A stretch of DNA of 28,451 bases. Origin: Actinomycetota bacterium (GTDB lineage Bacteria; Actinomycetota; Thermoleophilia; Gaiellales; Gaiellaceae). The notes below the pieces were generated by a model. That model made no database searches, had not been told where the DNA came from, and saw only the letters and a list, made by a program, of their open reading frames with translations. The stretch lies in the NCBI GenBank assembly GCA_005883245.1, contig VAXT01000091.1, positions 1 to 28,451 on the forward strand. The letters run 5' to 3'. Both the position numbers and the translations under genes were made by a program. Shown here one piece after another: positions 1-7,015 of this stretch; position 1 is the first letter of the stretch; each line of letters starts with the position of its first letter.

Positions 1-308
1 CGGATCATCGCGTCCGCGATCTCGACCGCCCGGATCGACGAGGCGCAGACCTTGTTGACGGTGTCCGACCCAATCTCCTTCGGGACGCCGGCGCCGATCG
101 CTGCCTGGCGAGCCGGGGCCTGCCCCACTCCCGCCTGGAGCACCTCGCCCATGATCACGTACTCGACCTCTCCGGGCTCGAGAGCGGCACGTTCGAGCGC
201 GGCCTTGATCGCGATCGCGCCCAGCTCGGGCGCCTTGTAGCCGGCGAGCCCGCCGCCTAGCTTCCCGAACGGCGTGCGGGCCGTCGCGACGATGACGGAG
301 CGGCTCAT
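1..308 (-). CDS. Acetyl-CoA acetyltransferase (thiolase), N-terminal part
   Basis: The first 102 residues of a thiolase, which would condense or cleave acyl-CoA and acetyl-CoA in beta-oxidation or acetoacetyl-CoA/PHB metabolism. The protein begins MSRSVIVATARTPFGKLGGG, the usual thiolase opening. It carries the conserved stretch around the nucleophilic cysteine, NKVCASSIRA, near residue 88, plus the family segment QAPARQAAIGAGVP. The gene runs off the left edge, so the second Cys/His catalytic region is not visible. Start at 308 is chosen because MSRSVIVATARTPFGK is the typical family N-terminus. The gene is divergent from the Cys-rich regulator at 391; the 82-base gap between them holds a strong inverted repeat that could serve both. 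Biosynthetic versus degradative role cannot be decided from this part. Confidence 0.93.
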   Translation of the reverse strand, partial: MSRSVIVATARTPFGKLGGGLAGYKAPELGAIAIKAALERAALEPGEVEYVIMGEVLQAGVGQAPARQAAIGAGVPKEIGSDTVNKVCASSIRAVEIADAMI

Positions 309-360
309 GGCGTTGAGCGTAACAACGAGCGTCGAGCCCGCCGCGCGGCGCCCGAGGGGC

Positions 361-391
361 TCTGTAACTCCTGCTACGTTGGAGTTAGAGA
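361..391 (+). promoter_or_regulatory. Inverted repeat overlapping the ribosome-binding site of the Cys-rich regulator
   Basis: TAACTCC (365-371) and GGAGTTA (381-387) form a perfect 7-base inverted repeat with a 9-base spacer. With one mismatch the arms extend to 11 bases (361-371 and 381-391). The right arm contains GGAG, the only good Shine-Dalgarno candidate, 6 bases before the ATG at 391. As DNA this could be the autoregulatory operator of the downstream HTH protein; as RNA the stem would hide the ribosome-binding site. Which applies is inference. Confidence 0.6.
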
Positions 392-1083
392 TGGATCACC
401 TGGCCGCAGTGGGCGACCCCGAGCTTCGCGAGGCGCTGCTCTTCGCGAGGAGCCACGCGCGCCCTGTGACCGCCGACGAGCTCGCCCACGAGAAGGGCTT
501 GCACCGAAACGTCGCGCGCTCCCGGCTGGAGCGGCTCGTCGAAGCTGGATTGCTCGCAGTCGGCTACGAGCGCCGCACCGGGCGCTCCGGCCCCGGCGCC
601 GGCCGGCCCGCGAAGACCTACTCGGTGGTGCCGCAGCTCGAGTCGATCGAGTTCCCGCTCGGTCGGGGCGAGTCACTCGCAGGCCTGCTCGTCGCAGCAC
701 TCGTCGCGCGGGGCGGCGAGAAGCCGCTACGTGACGTCGGCATCGAGTTCGGACGCGACCTCGCCCGGTCGGCGAAGCTCCGCCCAGCCAGGAGCCTCGA
801 GACCGGCTTCGAGCGAGTGTGCGCCGCGGTTCGACGCCTCGGCTACCAGGCCTCGCTCGAGCAGATCGGCGTCAAGGGCGCCGTCATCGCCACCCCCACG
901 TGCCCGCTACGCCCGCTCGTGCGGGCCCGGCCAGAAGCGGTGGAGATCGACCGTGGGATGTGGGCCTGCCTGGCGAGCTGTGCGCTGGACGGGGTCGAAG
1001 TCGGTCGGGTCCGGTGCGAGACGCGCGACTGCTTCGACGACCACGCTTCGTGCAAGGTCGTCTTCGAGTTGCGCAGACGTTGA
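391..1083 (+). CDS. SufR/ArsR-like winged-HTH regulator with C-terminal cysteine cluster
   Basis: A 230-residue regulator. Residues about 8-60 form a winged helix-turn-helix (RPVTADELAHEKGLHRNVAR, then LERLVEAGLLAVGYERRTG), followed by the GAGRPAKTYSV wing typical of SufR/ArsR-like regulators. The C-terminal third has six cysteines (PTCPLRPL, WACLASC, VRCETRDC, HASCKV). This is the arrangement by which family members hold an Fe-S cluster or metal and sense iron, redox state or NO; the ligand here is inferred. Frame-open starts exist as far upstream as 274, inside the divergent thiolase gene. The ATG at 391 is preferred because GGAG lies 6 bases upstream and the HTH begins soon after it. An inverted repeat covers the start, suggesting autoregulation. 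No suf genes are in the window, so its targets are unknown. It is followed by a promoter and the methyltransferase gene. Confidence 0.8.
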   Translation: MDHLAAVGDPELREALLFARSHARPVTADELAHEKGLHRNVARSRLERLVEAGLLAVGYERRTGRSGPGAGRPAKTYSVVPQLESIEFPLGRGESLAGLLVAALVARGGEKPLRDVGIEFGRDLARSAKLRPARSLETGFERVCAAVRRLGYQASLEQIGVKGAVIATPTCPLRPLVRARPEAVEIDRGMWACLASCALDGVEVGRVRCETRDCFDDHASCKVVFELRRR

Positions 1084-1111
1084 GTTTCTAAATACCGTTA
1101 TCTGGTATAAA
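1080..1111 (+). promoter_or_regulatory. Candidate extended -10 promoter with ATACC-N7-GGTAT inverted repeat
   Basis: TGGTATAAA at 1103-1111 reads as an extended -10 (TG-n-TATAAA), about 11 bases before the ATG at 1122, in an AT-rich island unlike the surrounding coding DNA. ATACC (1092-1096) and GGTAT (1104-1108) form an inverted repeat overlapping the -10, a good place for a repressor. A -35 is weak (TTGAGT at 1080-1085, spacing longer than ideal). No Shine-Dalgarno sequence precedes 1122, so the transcript would be almost leaderless. Confidence 0.45.
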
Positions 1112-1121
1112 GAACTCCGAC

Positions 1122-1709
1122 ATGCAACCCGCGACGGCCAAGTTCGGCAGCCTCGAGCTCGTCACGAGCCCGTCGGTCATGACCCCTCGCGAGACGAGCA
1201 CAGGACTGGTCGCCTGTGTTGCCGACCACCTCGAGGACCGGCCTGGAGTCGTCGTCGACGTCGGCACCGGCTCCGGCGCGATCGCGCTGGCCGTCGCCCA
1301 GGCAGCGCCGCACGCGGCCGTCTGGGCGACGGACGTCAGCTCCGCCGCCGTGGAGCTGGCCAGGCTGAACGCGCGCCGGGCCGGGCTCGAAGACCGGGTG
1401 ACCGTTCGTCACGGGAACCTGCTCGACCCATTCCCAGGGGCTGCCGACGTGATCGTCGCCAACCTGCCATACCTTCCGATCACGGAGCGACGGCGCTATC
1501 CCGAGCTCGATCGCGAGCCCGTGAACGCGGTCTTCGCGGACGGCGACGGGCTCGGGCTCGTCCGCCGGCTCGTCGCCGCCGCGCGCAGACGCCTCGCGCC
1601 GGACGGACTGCTCGCGCTCCAGGTCCGCGGCCGGATCCACTCCGCGCGCCGGCCTGAGCTGCAAGCCCTCGAGCACCTGCTGGCTTACCCGGCAGCGATC
1701 GCCGCTTAG
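1122..1709 (+). CDS. HemK/PrmC-like class I SAM-dependent methyltransferase
   Basis: A 195-residue class I methyltransferase. The SAM-binding motif I is VVDVGTGSGAIALAVAQ (about residues 43-59), the acidic end of strand 2 is ATDVSSAAVELAR, and motif IV is VIVANLPYLP. NLPY stands in place of the NPPY that PrmC uses to bind the glutamine amide. The TPRETSTGLV segment corresponds to the PRxETE region of PrmC/HemK. It is about 85 residues shorter than release-factor methyltransferase PrmC and lacks its N-terminal helical domain, so the substrate is probably not the GGQ loop of release factors and is unknown. It lies 38 bases downstream of the Cys-rich regulator and has its own candidate promoter, so it may be a regulated target. 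The motifs continue to the stop with no sign of damage. Confidence 0.78.
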   Translation: MQPATAKFGSLELVTSPSVMTPRETSTGLVACVADHLEDRPGVVVDVGTGSGAIALAVAQAAPHAAVWATDVSSAAVELARLNARRAGLEDRVTVRHGNLLDPFPGAADVIVANLPYLPITERRRYPELDREPVNAVFADGDGLGLVRRLVAAARRRLAPDGLLALQVRGRIHSARRPELQALEHLLAYPAAIAA

Positions 1710-1779
1710 ACCCCGTCCGGGGCACCGGTACGATCAGTGGGCGCGCCGCCGGTGCGTAGTTCCTCATGCGGCAACACCG

Positions 1780-3495
1780 ATGATCAAGCTCCCCTTCACA
1801 GACCCAGGAAATCCGGACACCCGGTCGCCGCTGCGTTTTCTGCTCTGGATCGCACGGCTCCAGTGGACGACCCTGCTCGCAGGGATCACCTTCGGCGTGA
1901 TCTGGATGGTCTCGCAGGCGCTCATGCCCGCGGCGATCGGGCAGGCGATCCAGCAGGGAATCGTCGACAGCGACAACCAGGCGCTCCTCCAGTGGTCGCT
2001 GATCCTGCTCGGGCTCGGCGCCACCACGGCCGCAGCGGGCGTGATGCGACACCGCTGCGCGGTCTCCAACTGGCTGCAGGCCTCCTTCCGCATGGCCCAG
2101 ATCGTGGCGCACCACGCCGCGCGCACCGGGCCCGCGATCAAGAAGGGTCACTCGACGGGAGAGGTCGTCGCCACGGTCTCGAACGACGCGATGCGAGCGG
2201 GTGGCGCGTTCGACATCACCGCGCGGCTGGCCGGAGCGATCGTCTCGTACATCGTCGTCGCGATCATCCTGCTCTCCTCGTCCGTGGTGCTCGGGCTCGT
2301 CGTCCTGCTCGGCGTGCCCATGCTCGTCCTGCTCATGGGCTTCGTGATCAAGCCGCTCCAGGCGCGCCAGGCCGACCAGCGCGAAGAGGTCGGCAAGCTG
2401 ACCGCGCTCGGCGCCGACACAGCCGCGGGGCTTCGCGTCCTGCGGGGGATCGGCGGCGAGCAGGCGTTCTTCTCGCGCTACCGCACGCGCTCGCAGGAGG
2501 TCCGCCAGGCGGGCGTTCGCGTCGCTCTCCCGCAGTCCACGCTCGACGCGGCCCAGGTGTTCATTCCGGGGCTCTTCGTCGTCCTCGTCACCTGGCTCGG
2601 CGCGCGCTTCGCCGTCGAGGGGAAGATCGACCCGGGCGAGCTCGTCGCCTTCTACGGGTACGCGGCGTTCCTCGTGTTGCCGCTGCGGACGGCGGCGGAG
2701 GCGGTCGACAAGCTGACGCGGTCGTTCGTCGGCGCGCAGCGGATGCTCCGGATCCTCGCGGTCAAGTCCGACATCGCCGAGTCGGCACGTCCCATGCCCG
2801 AGCCCCCGGCCCTCGTCCCGCTCCACGATCACGGGTCGGGACTTCGCGTCGAGCCCGGGCGCCTGATCGGGCTCGTCTCCGCGCAGCCCGACGAGGCGGC
2901 GGCCATCGCCGACCGCCTGGGCCGCTTCGGCGACCACGACGGCGTCCACCTCGGCAACATCCCGCTCACGGAGCTCTCGATCGACGCCGTGCGCCGTCGG
3001 ATCGTCGTCAGCGAGGCCGACCCGGTCATCTTCTCCGGGACGTTGCGGCGCGAGCTCGACCCCTGGGAGCGCGCGGACGGAGACGACGAGCGGATCCACA
3101 GCGCGATCGCGGTCGCCAATGCAGAGGACGTCGTCGAGGCGCTCCCCGATGGTCTGGACGCCTACGTGGACGAGCGCGGCCGCTCCTTCTCGGGCGGGCA
3201 GCGACAGCGGCTCGTGCTCGCGCGCGCGCTTCTCTCCGAAGCGGAGGTTCTCGTCCTCGTCGAGCCGACAAGCGCCGTCGACGCGCACACCGAGGCTCGC
3301 ATCGCCCGCCGCCTCCGGGAGGCGAGGGCCGGCAAGACGACGGTCGTGATCACCGCCAGCCCGCTGATGCTCGACCAGACGGACCGTGTCTTCTTCGTCG
3401 ATGGCGGACGGGTGGTCGCGGAGGGAAGCCATCGCGAGCTTCTGTCCGCGCACGAGGGCTACCGCTGGACCGTGACGCGAGGTGAGGACCTGTGA
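1780..3495 (+). CDS. ABC exporter half-transporter with degenerate ATP site (subunit 1)
   Basis: A 571-residue membrane-ATPase fusion of the multidrug/lipid/peptide exporter type: about six transmembrane helices in residues 1-320, then a nucleotide-binding domain from about 345. The nucleotide-binding domain is unusual. Where Walker A should be (about 361-375) it reads GRLIGLVSAQPDEAAAIADR, with no GxxGxGKS/T. Walker B (about 488-501) is VLVLVEPTSAVD, with Val for the metal-binding Asp. The switch His is replaced (VITASPL). The ABC signature FSGGQRQR (about 470) is intact. This half therefore cannot bind ATP normally but can supply its signature loop to the partner at 3492. The two genes overlap by GTGA (3492-3495), so they are translationally coupled and should form a 1:1 heterodimer. 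No clear Shine-Dalgarno precedes the ATG. Substrate unknown. Confidence 0.9.
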   Translation: MIKLPFTDPGNPDTRSPLRFLLWIARLQWTTLLAGITFGVIWMVSQALMPAAIGQAIQQGIVDSDNQALLQWSLILLGLGATTAAAGVMRHRCAVSNWLQASFRMAQIVAHHAARTGPAIKKGHSTGEVVATVSNDAMRAGGAFDITARLAGAIVSYIVVAIILLSSSVVLGLVVLLGVPMLVLLMGFVIKPLQARQADQREEVGKLTALGADTAAGLRVLRGIGGEQAFFSRYRTRSQEVRQAGVRVALPQSTLDAAQVFIPGLFVVLVTWLGARFAVEGKIDPGELVAFYGYAAFLVLPLRTAAEAVDKLTRSFVGAQRMLRILAVKSDIAESARPMPEPPALVPLHDHGSGLRVEPGRLIGLVSAQPDEAAAIADRLGRFGDHDGVHLGNIPLTELSIDAVRRRIVVSEADPVIFSGTLRRELDPWERADGDDERIHSAIAVANAEDVVEALPDGLDAYVDERGRSFSGGQRQRLVLARALLSEAEVLVLVEPTSAVDAHTEARIARRLREARAGKTTVVITASPLMLDQTDRVFFVDGGRVVAEGSHRELLSAHEGYRWTVTRGEDL

Positions 3496-5234
3496 ACGAG
3501 CTGCTCCCGATCGCAGCCGGCGACGAGCTGCGCGCTCAGGCGAAGCGGCTCGGACGCCGCAACCGGCGGGCGCTGCTCGGGATGGTCGGCCTGCACGCCG
3601 CCGCCGCCACCGCGGGCCTCGCCGGGCCGCCGGTGCTCGGCGCGCTCGTCCAGTCAGTCCAGCAGGGCACGACGACGAAGCACGTGGACGAGATCGTCGG
3701 CCTGCTCGCGATCTTCCTCGTAGTCGAGACGATCCTGACCTGGTTCGCGCGCCGGGCGTCGTTCGTGCTCTCGGAGAAGATCTTCGCCGAGTTGCGGGAG
3801 GACTTCATGCGCCGCGTGCTGGCGCTCCCGCTCTCGACCGTCGAGCGTGCCGGAACCGGCGATCTCGTCTCGCGGACGACCGCCGACGTCGACTCGCTCG
3901 CGCGCACCGTCCGCTTCGCCGTTCCGGAGACGCTCATCGCGGGGATCACGACCCTGCTCACGGTGGTCGCCGCGATCTGGGTCAATGCGCTCGCCGCCCT
4001 GCCGGCGCTGGCCGGCGTTCCGCTGCTCTTCTTCAGCACGCGCTGGTACCTGAAGCGGGCCCCCGCCGGCTACCTGTGGGAGCGCGCTTCGTACGCAACC
4101 CTGGCGGGCACCGTCAGCGAGACGGTCGAGGGCGGCCGCACGGTCGACGCCCTCAACCTGCGGGAGAAGCGCGTCAAGCGGATTGACGACGATCTCGACA
4201 ACGCCTACCGCGCAGAGATGCGCACGCTCTTCCTGCGGACGGTCTGGTTCCCGACCGCCGAGTTCGCGTACGTGCTCCCGGTCGCGACCGCGCTCGCCTG
4301 GGGCGGCTACCTCGTCTCGCAGGGCCAGGCCACAATCGGCGAAGTGACGGCCGTCTCGCTGTACATGGTCAAGCTCGCCGACCCGGTCGACCGGCTCATC
4401 TCGTGGTTGGACGAGATCCAGGTCGGCGCGACGTCGTTCGCGCGCCTCGTTGGGATCGTTCGCGTCCCGCCCGATCGCGAGGCGAAGGACGACGAGCCTG
4501 AGAACGAGCGCATGCGCGCCGAAGACGTGCGCTACGCGTACTACGCGGATCGAGACGTCCTGCACGGGATCGACCTCGACCTCGAGCCGGGCGAGCGCGT
4601 CGCGGTCGTCGGGCCCTCGGGCGCGGGCAAGTCGACGCTCGGGCGCCTGCTCGCCGGGATCCACCCGCCGCGCGAGGGCCTCGTCGAGGTCGGCGGCGTG
4701 CGGCTCGTCGACCTCCCGCTGGACACGCTGCGCAAGAAGGTCGCGCTCGTCACGCAGGAGCAGCATGTGTTCGTCGGGACGCTGGCCGAGAACCTGCGGC
4801 TCGCGCGGCCGGAGGCGACGGACGAGCAGCTCGTCGATGCACTCGCCGCGGTGGACGCGCTCGACTGGGTGCAGGTCCTGCCCGAGCGCCTGAATACCGT
4901 CGTCGGCGCCGGCGGCCACCCGTTGACGCCCGCTCAGGCCCAGCAGGTCGCGCTCGCGCGGCTCGTGCTCGCCGACCCGCACACGCTCGTCCTCGACGAG
5001 GCCACGTCGCTGCTCGACCCGCGCGCCGCACGTCATCTCGAGCGCTCGCTTGCCTCGGTGCTCGAGGGGCGCACCGTGGTCGCGATCGCGCACCGCCTGC
5101 ACACGGCGCACGACGCTGACCGGGTGGCGGTGGTCGAAGACGGGCTGCTCGAGGAGGTCGGAACGCACGCGGAGCTCGTCGAGCAGGGCGGTTCGTACGC
5201 CGCGCTCTGGGACTCCTGGCACGGCGATCGCTGA
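3492..5234 (+). CDS. ABC exporter half-transporter with intact Walker motifs (subunit 2)
   Basis: A 580-residue partner of the preceding gene, with an N-terminal six-helix exporter domain and a C-terminal ATPase domain. Walker A GPSGAGKST (about 374-382), Q-loop VTQEQHVF, Walker B TLVLDEATSLLD (about 498) and the switch His in AIAHRLHTA are all present. The ABC signature, normally LSGGQ, is instead LTPAQAQQVALARLV (about 478). So this subunit contributes the ATP-binding pocket while subunit 1 contributes the working signature, giving one catalytic site and one dead site per dimer. Start is GTG at 3492, inside the stop of the previous gene, with GAGG just upstream. Such asymmetric exporters (TM287/288, BmrCD, TmrAB, CFTR-like) are known; the cargo cannot be read from sequence. 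The next gene converges on its end. Confidence 0.92.
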   Translation: MNELLPIAAGDELRAQAKRLGRRNRRALLGMVGLHAAAATAGLAGPPVLGALVQSVQQGTTTKHVDEIVGLLAIFLVVETILTWFARRASFVLSEKIFAELREDFMRRVLALPLSTVERAGTGDLVSRTTADVDSLARTVRFAVPETLIAGITTLLTVVAAIWVNALAALPALAGVPLLFFSTRWYLKRAPAGYLWERASYATLAGTVSETVEGGRTVDALNLREKRVKRIDDDLDNAYRAEMRTLFLRTVWFPTAEFAYVLPVATALAWGGYLVSQGQATIGEVTAVSLYMVKLADPVDRLISWLDEIQVGATSFARLVGIVRVPPDREAKDDEPENERMRAEDVRYAYYADRDVLHGIDLDLEPGERVAVVGPSGAGKSTLGRLLAGIHPPREGLVEVGGVRLVDLPLDTLRKKVALVTQEQHVFVGTLAENLRLARPEATDEQLVDALAAVDALDWVQVLPERLNTVVGAGGHPLTPAQAQQVALARLVLADPHTLVLDEATSLLDPRAARHLERSLASVLEGRTVVAIAHRLHTAHDADRVAVVEDGLLEEVGTHAELVEQGGSYAALWDSWHGDR

Positions 5235-5250
5235 GCGCCCGTCCCTCGTT

Positions 5251-5263
5251 AGGGCCTGTCCCT
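5251..5263. repeat. AGGGCCTGTCCCT, half copy of the palindrome at 8424-8453
   Basis: The 13-base string AGGGCCTGTCCCT at 5251-5263, in the gap between the convergent ABC and MFS genes, occurs again exactly at 8439-8451 as the right half of a near-perfect palindrome. Both copies are intergenic. This suggests a dispersed REP-like element, although two copies alone are thin evidence. Confidence 0.45.
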
Positions 5264-5308
5264 TGTGAGGCCTCGTCGGCGGCGAGCAGGCGCTCTAGGG
5301 TCCCCGCT

Positions 5309-6769
5309 CTAGGCTGCCCGGTCCTCGAACGCTGGCTCGCCGACCGGAGCTTCTTCGTGTCCGGGCATCGGCTGGTTGCGGAGGAGCAGCCCTCCGATCG
5401 CGGCTGCACCCATCGCGAACAGCGCACCGACGAGGAACGCGAGGTGGTAGCCCCCGGTCAGAGCGCTCGCCTGCGACTCACCCGCGTCGAGCAGGTTCGC
5501 CGTACGCGAGTCCGCGACGCTCGCCAGGACTGCAAGGCCGACCGCGCCGCCCATCATGAACGAGGTGTTGACGATCCCCGACGCGAGTCCCGCTTCCTCC
5601 GGGGCGACGTCGCTCATCGCGGCCAGCAGCACCGGGTTGAAGGCCATGCCGGCGCCGAAGCCGAGCAGGATCATGCTCGGGAGGATGTCGACTACAAAGG
5701 TGCCGTCGACCGGCGCCCGCGTGAAGAGCAGGAGCCCGACGGCGGCGAGGCCGAGGCCGGTCGCCAGCGGGGCCCTGAACCCGAACCGCATCACGAGCTT
5801 CGCGGACAGGCCGATCGAGAACGCGGCCATGATCAGGTTCGCCGGCAGGAACGCGAGCCCGATCTCGAGCGGGCTGTATCCGAGCACGAGCTGCATGTAG
5901 AGCGCCGACATGAAGAACCACGCGAACATCGCGGCTGCCCAGAGCACGCCGACCACGTCGGCCGTCGCCATGTTGCGCAGCCGGAAGAGCCGGAGCGGCA
6001 TCAACGGAGACGAGTTGCGGGTCTCGATGAAAAGGAAGGTCACGAGCAAGGCTCCGGACAGGCCGAGCAGGCCGAGCGTCCGGAACGTCGCCCACCCGAT
6101 CTCGTTCCCGTTGACGATCGCGTAGACGGCGATTATCAGTGCGGCGGTCACGGTCACCGCTCCCGGGATGTCGAGGCGCTTGCTCGCCGTCGGCAGGTGC
6201 GATTTCGGCAGCAACCGAAGCGAGAGCAGGACGACGAGCGCTCCGATGGGCACGTTGACGAGGAAGATCCAGTGCCAGCTGATGAGGTCGGTGATGATTC
6301 CGCCGAGGAGGACTCCGATGCTCCCGCCGCCGGCCGCGACGAACCCGAAGATGCCCATCGCCTTCGCGCGCTCACCGGGATCGGTGAAGAGATTGACCAT
6401 CAGGGAGAGCGAGACCGCCGATGCGACCGCGCCGCCGAGCCCCTGCACGCTGCGTGCGACGACGAGGGAGCCCTGCGACGTCGCCAGGCCGCACGCGAGC
6501 GACGCCAGCGTGAACACGCTGATCCCGATCAGGAACAGACGCCCGTGGCCGTAGAGGTCGCCGAGCCTGCCGCCCAGCAACAGGAAGCCGCCGTACGTGA
6601 GTAGATAGGCGTTCACCACCCACGCGAGCGACGTGTCGCTGAAGCCAAGGTCGTCCTTGATCGACGGCAACGCGACTCCGACGATCGTGACGTCGAGCAC
6701 GATCATCAGGCTCGCAAGACAGAGGACGTACAGGGCGAGCCAGCGGGTTCGGGCGTCGAGTTCGGTCAT
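5309..6769 (-). CDS. MFS transporter, DHA2 (EmrB/QacA) drug:H+ antiporter family
   Basis: A 486-residue inner-membrane carrier with hydrophobic segments consistent with 14 transmembrane helices. Diagnostic features are the first helix with MIVLDVTIVGVALPSI (the D-x-T-x-V-x-V-A-LP motif of DHA2), motif A GGRLGDLYGHGR between helices 2 and 3, and the antiporter motif C region GFVAAGGGSIGVLLGG in helix 5. Family members export drugs, dyes or metabolites in exchange for protons. The C-terminal tail is acidic and cytoplasmic. Its start lies close to the small STAS gene on the other strand, and its end converges on the ABC exporter. No TetR- or MarR-type repressor gene sits beside it, so regulation is not evident. 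Substrate not predictable. Confidence 0.93.
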   Translation of the reverse strand: MTELDARTRWLALYVLCLASLMIVLDVTIVGVALPSIKDDLGFSDTSLAWVVNAYLLTYGGFLLLGGRLGDLYGHGRLFLIGISVFTLASLACGLATSQGSLVVARSVQGLGGAVASAVSLSLMVNLFTDPGERAKAMGIFGFVAAGGGSIGVLLGGIITDLISWHWIFLVNVPIGALVVLLSLRLLPKSHLPTASKRLDIPGAVTVTAALIIAVYAIVNGNEIGWATFRTLGLLGLSGALLVTFLFIETRNSSPLMPLRLFRLRNMATADVVGVLWAAAMFAWFFMSALYMQLVLGYSPLEIGLAFLPANLIMAAFSIGLSAKLVMRFGFRAPLATGLGLAAVGLLLFTRAPVDGTFVVDILPSMILLGFGAGMAFNPVLLAAMSDVAPEEAGLASGIVNTSFMMGGAVGLAVLASVADSRTANLLDAGESQASALTGGYHLAFLVGALFAMGAAAIGGLLLRNQPMPGHEEAPVGEPAFEDRAA

Positions 6770-6823
6770 TCCTTGGCGAACCCGATGAATTTCACTCGGC
6801 TGTGTCGTCGTATCGGCAGCGAC

Positions 6824-7015
6824 ATGAATGACTACGTGTGCGACCTCAGCGGCGCGCGACCGACCGCCGCCACGGTCGACTCCCTCGCGCGGCTCGCCCT
6901 CCTGCTCCGGCGCGAGGGCTCACGGCTCGTTCTCCGGCACGCCTCGCCCGAGATCGTCGAGCTGATCGCGTTCATGGGAATGAGCGACGTGCTACGAGTC
7001 GATCCGCGCGGGTAG
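6824..7015 (+). CDS. Small STAS-domain protein
   Basis: A 63-residue protein starting MNDYVCDLSGARPTAATVD, followed by LARLALLLRREGSRLVLRHA and SPEIVELIAFMGMSDVL. This matches the strand-helix-strand-helix core of STAS (anti-sigma-factor antagonist) domains, including the usual closing segment before the last helix. It is shorter than the usual 95-110 residues because the first strand is missing, but compact actinobacterial versions exist. Longer in-frame starts (TTG 6773, ATG 6785) would add a poorly conserved extension. The serine phosphorylated in SpoIIAA-type antagonists is not obvious. It overlaps the 3' end of the convergent sigma-factor gene by 24 bases. A partner-switching link to that sigma factor is tempting, but ECF factors are rarely controlled this way. 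Confidence 0.6.
   Translation: MNDYVCDLSGARPTAATVDSLARLALLLRREGSRLVLRHASPEIVELIAFMGMSDVLRVDPRG

Noticed and set aside
1480..3453. 657-codon open frame on the minus strand opposite the first ABC gene
   Set aside because: Composition is Arg/Asp/Glu/Gln-rich low-complexity, as expected from the complement of GC-rich coding DNA. The plus strand encodes a recognisable ABC exporter over the same bases.
1780..3495. First ABC gene as a decaying pseudogene because Walker A is lost
   Set aside because: The frame is intact over 571 codons, the signature motif is perfect, and the partner has the complementary defect, so this is a specialised subunit.
3654..5222. 522-codon open frame on the minus strand opposite the second ABC gene
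   Set aside because: Same shadow pattern; no domain recognisable and the ABC motifs are on the other strand.
5292..5312. CTCTAGG repeated twice near the MFS stop codon
   Set aside because: Seven bases only, one copy includes the stop codon; no structure or partner found.
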